Virus record (IMG/VR): IMGVR_UViG_3300049259_000177
Location: 50,595-114,594 of that record
Source of the DNA: a virus
DNA: 64,000 nt
Direction: 5' to 3' (one strand)
The translations under genes and the position numbers were made by a program. Shown in pieces: positions 24,635 to 34,200 of the stretch (positions within the stretch are counted from its first letter, which is position 1; the number at the start of each line of letters is the position of its first letter). The notes beneath the pieces were generated by a model. That model saw nothing but the letters and a program-made list of their open reading frames with translations. It did not search any database and had not been told where the DNA came from.

Positions 24635-25165
24635 TCAGGCGGCCTTGCCGACGATGCTGCGGTACATCGCGTCGTACTCCTCCTCGGTAAACACCTCCTC
24701 GGTGCGTCGGTCTCCGACGCGCTTGGCGACTGCCTTGTGGAACGCCTCGCGCATCTTCGCGACCGCTGCCGTCTCGTGATAGCGGCTGGCGACGTACATG
24801 TGGTCCGCACCGGTCATGTCGCCGACGCGGCGCCTCGTTCCGCCGTCGTCGATGGCGTAGACGACAGCGAAGTGGCTGAGCGCAGCGAGGTCACCACTGC
24901 CGACCGCGTCCGCGAAGGCACGTGGCTGCCGCCGGGCGAGAGCGGTCGAGCGGTCGTGGCGTAGCGCCAGCGAGAGATCCGACGTCAGGTAGCGGGCGGC
25001 ATTGTCGGTCAGCCACGCCGTCAGTACCTCCGGGTTGCTGGCGCGGAGATCTCGGATGGCCTAGTCAGCCACGACGGCAGGCACGAAGTCGCCATCCGGG
25101 CGGGCGGCGTCGATTGCTGCCTGGATCGCGGGTGGGAACATGCCGTCTCCGTTCGGGGCGTTCAT
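24635..25165 (-). pseudogene. Unknown gene interrupted by an in-frame amber codon
   Basis: From the ATG at 25165 the frame runs 34 codons (starting MNAPNGDGMFPPAIQAAIDA) to a TAG at 25061-25063. The same frame then continues for 142 codons of clearly protein-like sequence (LTAWLTDNAARYLTSDLSLA; later YHETAAVAKMREAFHKAVAK) to a TAA. The segment after the TAG has no start codon until an ATG at 24817, which would yield only 60 residues. Either the gene is broken, or the codon is suppressed or misread. TAG is used as a true stop elsewhere here. Function unknown. Confidence 0.7.
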
Positions 25166-25259
25166 GCGACGACACTAAGCGCGTGTGCGCCACGCCTAGC
25201 GCTTCACGTGCGGGCGTGTCGACCGGACAGGTGGTCGGGCACGCCCGCGCGTGATGGGC

Positions 25260-26171
25260 TCACACGGCTCGGAGGTTGCCCCGACGGCCCGTTGCCGGGC
25301 GTGAGGCGCTCTCCTGCCAGTCCTCGGCGAGCGGGCCGGGGTCCAGCACCTTGCGAGCACGAGTAACGGCGACGTAGCGCAGCCGCAGTTCTTCCGGTGA
25401 CGGTTCCTTGACCTCGCCGTCCTTGCCGGGCTTGGCCTCGAAGTCGTCGCCGATGCGGACGTTCTCCCACTCCCTGCCCTTCGCTTTGTGCGCGGTGGAG
25501 ACGATCAGCGTGGCCGACGCCTCGGTGACGGCGCCGTCGAGCACGCCGAGCAGAGTCGGGCAGGAGAACTCGTTGATGAGCCGGACGAGGACCGCGAGGT
25601 CACTGCCGTCCGGGTCGCTGTCGACGTACTCCTCGACCATCGACCACGAGGTGAACAGGCTCAACTCGGGGAACGTCGTCGAGCCGTTGTCGATCAACTC
25701 CTGCGCGCCACGGATGAAGGCGCTCATCTGCTTGCCGCCGCCGACGAGGTGCACCGACGTGCCGTCGCGCTGCGCGTCGAGCGCGACCTTGAGGGCGCCC
25801 GCGTTGGTCCGGCACAGCACCGCGTCCGGCTTGTCGAGCGCGGCGACGGTGGAGAGGATCTGCGTGGTGCCCTTGATTCGCAGCGGGGTGTCCAACTGCG
25901 ACAGGAAGCGGTTGGCCTCGGTGGCGATCGCCGGGCCGAAGCGGAACGACTGCGAGAGGTAGAGCACCTCGACGCCGGGCTCGCGGGAGAAGATCCCCAT
26001 CGCGTCGATCGCGCCGCGCCACTCGTAGATGGCCTGGGCGCGGTCGCCGACGAAGACGCGCTGGCAGTGGGTCTGGCGGGCGACAACGCTCGCGATGACC
26101 GGGTCGGCGTCCTGCGCCTCGTCGAACAGGATGAAGTCGACGTCGAGGCGCGGGTTGCTCAACTGCCACAT
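25260..26171 (-). CDS. UvrD-type helicase, C-terminal fragment (motifs II-VI)
   Basis: 303 residues. Contains motif II FILFDEAQDADPV, motif III VGDRAQAIYEWRGA, motif IV FRFGPAIATEANRF, a UvrD_C type STAHKAKGREWENV, and YVAVTRARKVLDPG. It is the direct continuation of the helicase started at 27162, but in another frame. The first Met (MWQLSNPRLD) is probably not a native start, since homologues have a few more residues linking it to the upstream half. Can be expressed only if re-initiation occurs. Confidence 0.75.
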   Translation of the reverse strand: MWQLSNPRLDVDFILFDEAQDADPVIASVVARQTHCQRVFVGDRAQAIYEWRGAIDAMGIFSREPGVEVLYLSQSFRFGPAIATEANRFLSQLDTPLRIKGTTQILSTVAALDKPDAVLCRTNAGALKVALDAQRDGTSVHLVGGGKQMSAFIRGAQELIDNGSTTFPELSLFTSWSMVEEYVDSDPDGSDLAVLVRLINEFSCPTLLGVLDGAVTEASATLIVSTAHKAKGREWENVRIGDDFEAKPGKDGEVKEPSPEELRLRYVAVTRARKVLDPGPLAEDWQESASRPATGRRGNLRAV

Positions 26172-27162
26172 CTCCCTGCGACTCGGCGCGGCGACGGATG
26201 CCGAGCGTGTTGCCCTGCGTGCGCGTACGCCAGGTGGTCCGTCCGATCCGGTAGTCGTCCCCCCGTCGGGCGAGGTACACGACGTGGTTGCCGTCGGTCA
26301 GGTCGGCGTCGAGGCGCACCACGCACCGGTGTTCGGCCGTGTATGCGCTCGTGCGCCCGCGAGAGGTCGTCGCCCGCACGAGATCGCCGTCGTAGTGGCG
26401 CTGGCCGACCGCTGTGACCTTGCGGCCCTGACGGCGGATGGAACCGAGCCTGCTCGCAGCCGGGGTCCACGACATCACGTAGTCGCCTTCGCGGAGCGTC
26501 TCGATGGGCACCTCCTCGAACGACGAGCCGAGGTGGCCGCCACGGCTCACCACGCGGCGTACGAGCGTCCCGGTGGGCTGGCAGTCGTGTTGGAAGCGCA
26601 GTTGACCGTCGGTGTCGTTCAGGTCGGCCCACGCCTTGCGGGCGAACGGGACAAGGTGGCGGGCGAGTTCGCGGTGGTTGGCGCCACGACGTTTGGTGAC
26701 CTCGCCTTCGAGGCCCTCGATGAATGGCATGTGCGTGACGTCGATCTCGCGGTCGGCGGAGGAGCAGAACCGGGCGACCATCTGCATCGTGTAACGGGCG
26801 AGCACGTCCTTGGTGACGGTCTTCTCGCCGACCCGGATGCCCTCGTTGATGCCGATGATCTTCGCGGCTTGCCAGGCAGGGACGCGGGCGTTGGAGCGCA
26901 GCCGATGGGCGTAGGTGCGGCCGACTGCCTTCATCGCGTAGGAGTGGGCCGTCCCGCAGACCATGTTCGAGGGGAAGGTCTGCTTCGCCTCACCGGCGAT
27001 CGCGGCGTTGTAGGCGATGTACATGCCTCGGCGGCTCGGGGTAGCGCTCGCCATCAGTTTCAGTGTCGAGGTCTTTCCGGTGCCTGCACCGGCCTCCACG
27101 ACGATGTTCTTGCGAGCGCGGAAGGCATCAACGATGGCCTGCTGCTCGGTGGTCGGGTTCAT
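25600..27162 (-). pseudogene. UvrD-type helicase, N-terminal fragment plus truncated intein
   Basis: ATG at 27162 after GGAG, following a type E promoter and leader hairpin. Residues 1-193 are the N-terminal helicase domain (Walker A EAGAGTGKTSTLK; GTAHSYAMKAVGR). At Cys194, after LRFQHD, an intein begins. It has lost its C-terminal blocks: near 26172 it runs straight into helicase sequence, out of frame. Translation would continue into about 190 meaningless residues to 25600. A deletion that removed the intein's second half and a few extein residues best explains this. The helicase family is common in actinophage genomes. Confidence 0.75.
26172..26583 (-). mobile_element. Remnant of an intein in the helicase gene (5' half only)
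   Basis: Starts with Cys (CQPTGTLVRRVV), then EEVPIETLREGDYVMSW (block A region) and SAYTAEHRCVVRL (block B). This is followed by RGDDYRIGRTTWR and TQGNTLGIRRRA, the start of the endonuclease or linker region of this intein type. No block F or G and no terminal Asn remain, so splicing is impossible in cis. The helicase insertion point is just before motif II. Confidence 0.8.
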
Positions 27163-27180
27163 TGCCCTGTCTCCTGTCCG

Positions 27181-27236
27181 GCGGGTCGCTCTCCCGCACA
27201 ACCAAGACCGTACACCCGCTTAGCGTGAGAGCGCAA
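27181..27236 (-). promoter_or_regulatory. Type E promoter, operator and leader hairpin (helicase)
   Basis: -35 TTGCGC at 27231-27236. Operator CGCTAAGCGGGTG at 27213-27225 in an 18-base spacer. -10 TACGGT at 27207-27212. Hairpin GCGGG-AGAGCGA-CCCGC at 27181-27197, then GACAGGAG before the ATG at 27162. Confidence 0.7.
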
Positions 27237-27304
27237 GCGGAACGGCTTGAATCCGCCAGGGCCGAGTTTTACTCGGGACGGAGGACAGTTTTATTGCGCT
27301 CGAC

Positions 27305-27553
27305 TCAGGCGAAGTCGATTGTGTCCAGCGTTGAGGTGGGCACTTCCTGACCGTTCGCGTACTTGAGCCGCCTACCGGTACCCGCACTGGCCTCGCCAGG
27401 CGCAAGCGAGGTGTCGGTCGACTTCGGATAGTCGAAGTCCTCGTAGACCGCCTCGGTGAACTTCACTGGCTGGTCGACCGGAACGGCCTCCGTGAGCGCA
27501 TCGAGCGCAGCCCGGTCGGCGATCTCAGTGCCGTCTTCTCGGTACAGCGCCAC
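27305..27553 (-). CDS. Small head-region protein, paralogue of the IPT-protein N-terminus
   Basis: 82 residues from the GTG at 27553 (AGGAG seven bases upstream). The order of blocks, ALYREDGTEIADRAALDALT, EAVYEDFDY and GRRLKYANGQEVPTST, parallels the first 70 residues of the protein at 14984-15493 (ALRDETGAVL, QDVYEDVAF, GQQLKWRAGQ). It lacks the Ig-like domain. Probably a virion accessory protein sharing the same docking module. Type L promoter at 27591-27622. Confidence 0.7.
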   Translation of the reverse strand: MALYREDGTEIADRAALDALTEAVPVDQPVKFTEAVYEDFDYPKSTDTSLAPGEASAGTGRRLKYANGQEVPTSTLDTIDFA

Positions 27554-27590
27554 GGCGCCGCTCCTTTCGGTCGGGGTGCTACGACCTAGC

Positions 27591-27622
27591 ATGCTACGGA
27601 GCGTCGGCCCTACGGTCGCGCC
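27591..27622 (-). promoter_or_regulatory. Type L promoter upstream of the 82-aa gene
   Basis: -35 GCGACC at 27614-27619, a 17-base spacer, and -10 TAGCAT at 27591-27596. The CTAAG part of the block is diverged here. Confidence 0.5.
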
Positions 27623-27623
27623 G

Positions 27624-27932
27624 TCAGTATTCGGCGCCGACGATCGACGGCGGAACCACCTCAGGCGCGTCCCCGTCGACGGCGGTGACCGTGGTGAGCC
27701 CGTGCAGTGCGGCGAGCACGCTCTCGCCGTCGGAGCAGTCGAGGTCGTAGAACGGGCCCGTCGGCGTGGCGGCCACCCGGGAGCCGTCATGCGCACGCAG
27801 CAAGGTGACCACCGGCACGGAGCCGTACACAGCACCGACGCTGCTCGGGTCGGTGTCGCTGCTGGCGAGGTCAGCCGGGTCGACGACAACGGTGTAGGGC
27901 ACGTCGTCGAGCACACCCTGGACACTGAACAC
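27624..27932 (-). CDS. Unknown 102-aa head-region protein
   Basis: GTG at 27932 with AGGAGG five bases upstream. Beta-rich and acidic: VQGVLDDVPYTVVVDPADLA, then GSVPVVTLLRAHDGSRVAAT. No family recognised. It follows the 70-aa gene, and its upstream region holds a 15-bp palindrome with three direct repeats (27952-27985) that may control it. Confidence 0.65.
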   Translation of the reverse strand: MFSVQGVLDDVPYTVVVDPADLASSDTDPSSVGAVYGSVPVVTLLRAHDGSRVAATPTGPFYDLDCSDGESVLAALHGLTTVTAVDGDAPEVVPPSIVGAEY

Positions 27933-27951
27933 GTCGACCTCCTGACCCGGG

Positions 27952-27985
27952 GTTACGCAGTTACGCCGTCGGTTACGCCGTAACC
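27952..27985 (-). promoter_or_regulatory. Palindrome with GTTACGC direct repeats
   Basis: Plus strand: GTTACGC at 27952, 27960 and 27972, the last inside the perfect 15-bp palindrome GGTTACGCCGTAACC (27971-27985). A TATGGT -10-like hexamer lies just upstream near 27990. This resembles an operator overlapping the transcription start of the 102-aa gene. Confidence 0.45.
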
Positions 27986-28012
27986 CGGACCATACCCGCA
28001 CTCGGCGGCGCA

Positions 28013-28225
28013 TCACGCCCCCCGGAGACGCCGCGCCTCTGCAAGCAGCGCGGGTGGAGCGGCGGAGCCGAACGGGAGGTCGAGGACGCGCGCAGCAGCG
28101 GTGGCCTGGTCTACGCCGAGTGCGCGGGCCAGGTCGTCGAGGGTGGCTACTGGGCCACCGCCGGGCAGTCGCACGTCCCAGGACAGTGTCTTGATCCAGT
28201 CCTCGTTGCCCGTGGATTGCGTCAT
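28013..28225 (-). CDS. Unknown 70-aa protein
   Basis: ATG at 28225 inside the ATGA that ends the giant MuF gene, so translationally coupled to it. Contains DWIKTLSWDVRLPGGG and a helical ATLDDLARALGVDQATAAAR segment that could be a helix-turn-helix. Because it is coupled to a toxin-like polyprotein, an accessory or protective role is conceivable, but nothing in the sequence shows it. Confidence 0.6.
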   Translation of the reverse strand: MTQSTGNEDWIKTLSWDVRLPGGGPVATLDDLARALGVDQATAAARVLDLPFGSAAPPALLAEARRLRGA

Positions 28226-31200
28226 GCCGCCACCCGCAAGCGGGGGGTGCGTTCGTCGCCCGACTGGTTCCACGCGCTGACCCGCCATTCACCCGGTCCG
28301 GCAAGCACGACGAACTCGCTCGCCGTCAGGTCACCCATGCCTGAGCGCGGCATCGACAGGATGCGCGTGGCGGGCACTGTTCCCGCCAGCACCACGCCGA
28401 CCCCCTCCGAGGTGTCTGCGAACTGCTGGGCGGCGCCACGATCCGCCGAGAACGACGACAACGGACGCATGTCGATGCTTGTCGTGGTCCCGTGTGTTGC
28501 CCACACCGGGGCGGGGGGAAAGTCTTCCTCGGGCACGTCGGCTGGGTCCGAGAAGTGCATCCCGCGATACAGGGTCACCTGTGTGATGCCCGCTGCCGCC
28601 AAGCGAGCCTGCGTCTCCTCGTACTGCGCGCGGAGGAAGGTGCGCAGAACCGCCTCACGCTCTGCCTTGATTGCGTCGACCCTGGTTCGCACATCGGCAC
28701 CTAGTGTCCACGGCGCCGCTCCCGGTAGGCCGAACTCGTCGACCGCAATCTCCTGCAACGCGAGGGCGTCCGCGTCGCTGTCGTTGGAGGTCATCGACCA
28801 GCGCTGGACCAGCCTCGACACGGCATCGCGCCGTAGGGCGGTGCGGACGGTTTCATCGCCCGGCTCGAACTCGCCTGCGGCGTCGGAAAAGAACTCGACT
28901 GTGCCGTCGTCAGCGGTCTCGCTGGACCAGCGCGAGCCGCTAAGGCTGGCGACCGTGTCCTGGCCCAGCAGGGACGCGTCCGGCACGGTCACCATCCGGG
29001 CGGCGATGGCCGCATACACCTCCGTCTTGGCCTGGGTGCGCGCTTGCTCGCCATCCGGGCTGAGGTTCAGGTCGGCCGGATGCGCCGCTGTTCCGAGACC
29101 GGACGATAGAAGTGCCTGCACCGAGGGATCGAGCGGTGCGCCCATACCGATGTAGTCGACCGGAACGGCGACTGCCGGTTCGACCGATCCCGGCGTTGCC
29201 CCCGGCCGGTTAGGGCCGGGGGCCGCTGCTAAAGGGGTTGCAGCACCGCCTCCGGTGACTGCGAACGAACCGCCGAGGTCGCTCGTGATGCGGACCTCGC
29301 CGTACTGGCCGGTGACGGTGCGCGCTCCGGCGACCCCCCGGCTCTTGCTTGGCGGGTTCGAGTCGCGGCCAAGGCTCGCGAGGGTGCCGAACATGAAGTT
29401 GCGCATGTCCTCGTCGAGATAATCGCTTCCGCCGAACAGCGATTCGATGCCAGTAGTGAACACCTCGTGCGCGTCGCCCCGGCCGTAGTCCTTGCCGGTG
29501 TAGTGGCTCTTGAACTTGTCCTTGCGGCCGACTTCCTTCGGGCCCGAGTAGATCCGCGATACGGTCTCGCGGCTGCGGGCCCCGACCGCCCCGGTGGAGG
29601 TCCGCGACCACAGGAACGCATCCTCGGCAGCGACGAGGCCGGGCACGACCCGCTCCATGTGGTGCCCGAGTTCGTGCACCGCGACCTTATTCTTCTCGTC
29701 CGGACTGCCGCCGGAAATGGCGATCTCACGCGTGGCGACGGCGTAATGGCCGCGCGCGGTACCACGTACCTTGAACGCGCCGAGAGACCGCGCTCGCTCG
29801 GCGGTCAACCAGTCGCTCGGGTACCACTGCTCGGCCCACCGCAGTGCTTTCACGCTCTGCGCACGCTCGCCGGTCGAGTAGGCCATGCCGCCGCCGGGCG
29901 GCGTGCCGACCGGCCGGATCTCGCGCAGCACGTCACGCGCCGCGTTGGCGCGTGCCTCACGGATGCGGACCTTAGCCTCCTCGCGCTGGCCGCGTGTCGT
30001 CATCCACATCTCGCGCTGAGCCTCACGGCGGCGGTTCAAGCCTTCGAGCGCGCCGCCGGGCTCCTCGGCGGCGACAAGCGCGTCGCGCATCTCGTTGCTG
30101 ATCGCGGTGAGCCGCTGATATTCGGCAACGTCGTCACGTGAATCGGCGCCGGTGCGCGAGGACTGGTCGATGAAGTGCCGCAACAGCGAGACGCGGTTGC
30201 GCAGGTTCCGTTCGTCCGGCGCACCGGAGATCTCGGATCCACGTCCCTCGTCCCAGGCACGGTCGAGGAACGGCTGGGCGACCTGCTTGCGGACATCGCG
30301 TGCGTCGCGGTCGAGTTGCGTCATCGACTTGTACGCCGCGTCGCTCTGCTGGTCGAGGCCCTCGATGTAGCGCTCCGGGTTTCCGCCCATATCCGGCAGT
30401 GCTTCGGCGAGACGGCGACCGTACTCCTCCTGCATCGCGGCGCCGACCTGGCGCAGTGCATGCAAGTGACGCATCGCCGTCTCGCCCGGGCCGTCATCGG
30501 CGGCGCGGTCGGCTACATGCTGGTTCTCGGTGATGATCTCCGGAGTCTTGCCCGCTTCGAGGTCGGCGAGGGTGAAGTCACCGAGGGTCGAGACCTGCAT
30601 CTCGCGCTGGCCGAACTTGTCCGGGTCGGACGGCAGCATCGCCTGCCATGCGGCGACGCGATCCTTCCAGTCCCCGCCGGGTTCCGGAAGTGCCTCGTCC
30701 GGCTTGTTCGCGTCGATGCGGTCACCACCACCTGCGAGATGATCCGCCGCCTCGTTCGTCAACTGCTGCGCGCGCCCGTCGATGATGTCCTGCGCGCGCG
30801 AGTCGGGCCCGGTCGCCATCCGGTCGAACAGTGCGCCGAGGCTCTCGGAGTACAGCGGCGAGTTCGTGCCCGCGACCGTCGTCTTCGAGCGCATCTCGGC
30901 AAGGGAGTCGGTGAGCGCGTTGCGGTACGCCTCGCGCACCATCGTGTCGGCGTTCTTGCGTAGCGACGCGGTGCGGCCCGCGTCCTGGCCGAAGGACTGC
31001 CCGGCGATGACGGCCGCCGCCCAGCGCGGCGACGGCTGGAAGTCGCCCTGCTGGACGAGCCGCGCGAGCGGGACGCCGTCCCACTTGTTCGCGAGAGTCG
31101 GCAGCGCGCCGCCGGACTTACCGAGATCGCTGTCGAGATGCGTCTTGAACTTCTCTAGTGCTTCCCGCCGGGCACTGAGTAGCGCATTGCGTACGCGCTG

Positions 31201-34200
31201 CTCGGCGGCCGCTCGCTCCTCGTCGGTTGGCACGTAGGTGAAGGTGCCGACATTCGCGCTCTTGAGTGCCGTCTTCGCGCGTGCAAGCGGCAGCATCGCC
31301 TCGGTGTAGTCGACCGTCGGCGGATTGCTCCGGATCTGCTCCATGACGCGGCCGACCATCTGGTGGTCGGCTTCGCCATCTAGCGGCTTCGCATCGGCGA
31401 GCGCGTTGCGGATCACGTCGTACTGGCGCGTCAACGCTTCGGAGACTATCGACTTGCTGCGGTCACCGAGCGAGTTGGCGATCGCGCGTCGCGTCGCGGA
31501 GTCGAGGTTGATGCTGCGTGGGGTCAGTTCGGAGTTCAGGTCATTGACGGCGTAGCCGTATCCGTTGACGGCAGTGCGGCGGTCACGGTGCTGTGCATCA
31601 AAGACGGCATCGAGAATCCAGCCACGGCCGTTGCCTTGCGCGAGGCTGATGTCGGTGAGCATCGCGGCACGCTGGTCGTTGAGCGCGCGGGCGATCGCCA
31701 TTGCCATGATGTTTGCGGAGCGGTGCGTCTCGCCGTCCTGGCGTTGCTGTTCCAACGCCTCAGCGGCACCGGGTTCGCGCGAGAGTAGTACCGGCTTGAC
31801 GTCGCCGTCGTAGACCGTGTGGGTGTACCACGCTCGCTGGCCGTCCTCTTGTAGACCGATCTCGGTGCCCGCGATGCTCTTGCCGGTGCCCTCGTCGAAG
31901 CCCTCCGTCGGTGAGACGTTGTGCACGGTGCCGACGAACTCCTGGCCGGTCGTCGAGTTGGTGATGCGGATGCGGTCGCCGACCTGGATCTCGTTGTGGT
32001 TGATCGCCTTCTCGCCCTGGCTCTTGTCGGGCTTCTCATCGACGATCGGCTTGGGGTCCGGCGGCTGCGGGTGAATCCATACCGACCGGCCGCCCACGTA
32101 GTTGTCGGCGCGTATACCGTCGGCGGTCTCGACGTGCACCTCGATGGCGCCCCTGATGGCACCGACATTGCGGCTGCGCCGGACACGCACCACCTTGCCT
32201 GTGACGTCAAGGCTAGACGGGTCGACACCGAGCGCCTTCGCGGTCGCCTCACTGCCCGGGATGGTGACGTACATGCCCGCGCTTATCTGCGAGATCGTGC
32301 CGAGTTGCGACTTCGAGTCATCGGCCGTCGGATCGCCCTCGACCGGGTCGGGCTGGACCGTGGGGTCCTCGGCCGGGCCTGCGTCGACGGCGAGGTTAGT
32401 GCCGCGCATCACCGACACGTTGTGCGCGCGCCCGGCCGCGTCCGTGACGGCGAAGTTGACGATACGTCCGCCCTGAGAGCGCGTGGTCTCGGTTACCTTG
32501 CCGTAGACGTCACCGAAGCGAGCCCACTGCCCGGCCTGCACATCGTGTGCGCGAGTGCCTTGCCCGCCGCCGTGCAGCAGGTGGTTGTCGAGCGCGTCGA
32601 AGGACAGTGCGGCGCGGTTGAGCGCACCGGCGCGACGCGTGCCGGACCGTTGCGCCTCGTCGCGCAACGCGGCAGCCATTGCCTGTGCCTCGTTGCGGTT
32701 GAGCGACTGGTAGTTCAGCAACTTGTGTGCCGCGTTCCGCACCTGCGGGTCGGCGTGCGTCTTGTGCAGTTCGTAGCCGTGGATCATTCGGCGCTGGTAG
32801 GTGCGCAGCGCGACGCGCCCGGTCGGCTGCGGCCCGGGCGGGGCGGGCGTGAACGGCTGTACCTCGATGGCAGTGCCGAATGGCATCGTCTCCTCTTCGG
32901 CCGCGCCCTGGCGGCGGTAGGTGAGGTTGACGATGTCGCCGTTCTCGCCGTACGGCTCGGCGTTGGCGATCGTGACCGGCGTCGGCTGGCCGAGCGGCAG
33001 CATGACGGTGTCGCCCGCCTGCAACTCCCCTACCGTTCCGGGCTGGCGCGGCCCGGGCGACGGCTGCGGGTTCGGTCGCCGGTCGATCTCCGCCGGGGTG
33101 ACCAGCATCGTTGGGTCGGCGTACAGCGAGTCCTTCGTGCCATCCGGGTGTGTGTAGTCGACGCGGATCATGTCGGGCTCGTCATCGTCGCGGCCGACCG
33201 CGTCGACGTGCGCAGCGACGTCGCCCTGCGGGCCGGGTAGCATGACGTGGTCCCCCGCCTTGAGGTCGCGAATCGCGACGTCAGCCGGGGGTGCCGACAT
33301 GACGGGTGCGTCGTCGCCAGGCTCGGAGACGACCGACAGGCCACTCGCGTCGAGGGTGTGCCAGTTGTCGCCGCCGTCAGGCGAGTAGTAGAGAGTTTGC
33401 AGGCTCAGCGTCGTGCCGTCCTGCAAGACCCCGTAGTCGTCGAAGATGTGCTGCGGCTCGACGTGGTTGTCCGGCGCGACCTCGTCGGCGACGAGGATGA
33501 GACCCGCCTGCGACCCAAGTTCGTCGAGTCGCGAGTCTTCCCCGAGTGAGTCTTCGTGCGCCAGGTTCTCGTCGGTGTAGGCGAACGAGTCGGCGGAGTC
33601 CTCGGGGTTGTGGGTGTCCGCATCGGCCCAGTAGCGCCCGGCCTGGCCGCCGAGGATGCCGTGAACGATCTCGTCGGCGGTGATGTCACCGTTGAGCATC
33701 CGGCGTGCGTACTCCGGCGGGACGTTGATGACCATGCCCCGGTTGAGGGTGCCCGGTGGGTAGCGGTCGGGCAGCACGTTCGTCGGCGTTCCTGGCACGT
33801 CAGTCTGTGGGGCCGGAGTGCTGGCCGGAACGGACTGCGGGCCACCGAAGCCGAACTCGTTGATGTCATTGCCGTCCCAGCGGATGTCACCGGCCCGCAC
33901 TCGCGTGCTGTAGACCGGCCAATCGTTCGCTGGGTTGTCGTCGTTGATGGCGTGCTGCTGGGCATAGGTCTGAGACAGTGTGACCCAGTCGCCCGGGTTG
34001 ATGTGCGTGACGCCCGGAGGCGCAGCGCGGTAGATGGTGACCAGCGCTTCCGGATTGCCGCGTGCGGCGCGAATCGCGGCCTCGGACTCGTCGTCGTAAC
34101 CCATCTCCGGGTCGCCGTACTTGTGGAAGTGCATGTTGTCGTAGAAGTCGGCACTCGTGACCATGCCTCCGCCGGAGTCGGTGGCGAGCAGGTTGTCCAG

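Noticed and set aside
25061-25063. TAG as a recoded sense codon (genetic-code change)
   Set aside because: TAG ends other clear genes, for example the distal tail protein at 1203-1205, and no suppressor tRNA was recognised.
25166-25200. Type L promoter upstream of the amber-interrupted gene
   Set aside because: The CTTAGTGTCG block is present but in the opposite orientation to all others; no -35/-10 pair fits the gene's direction.
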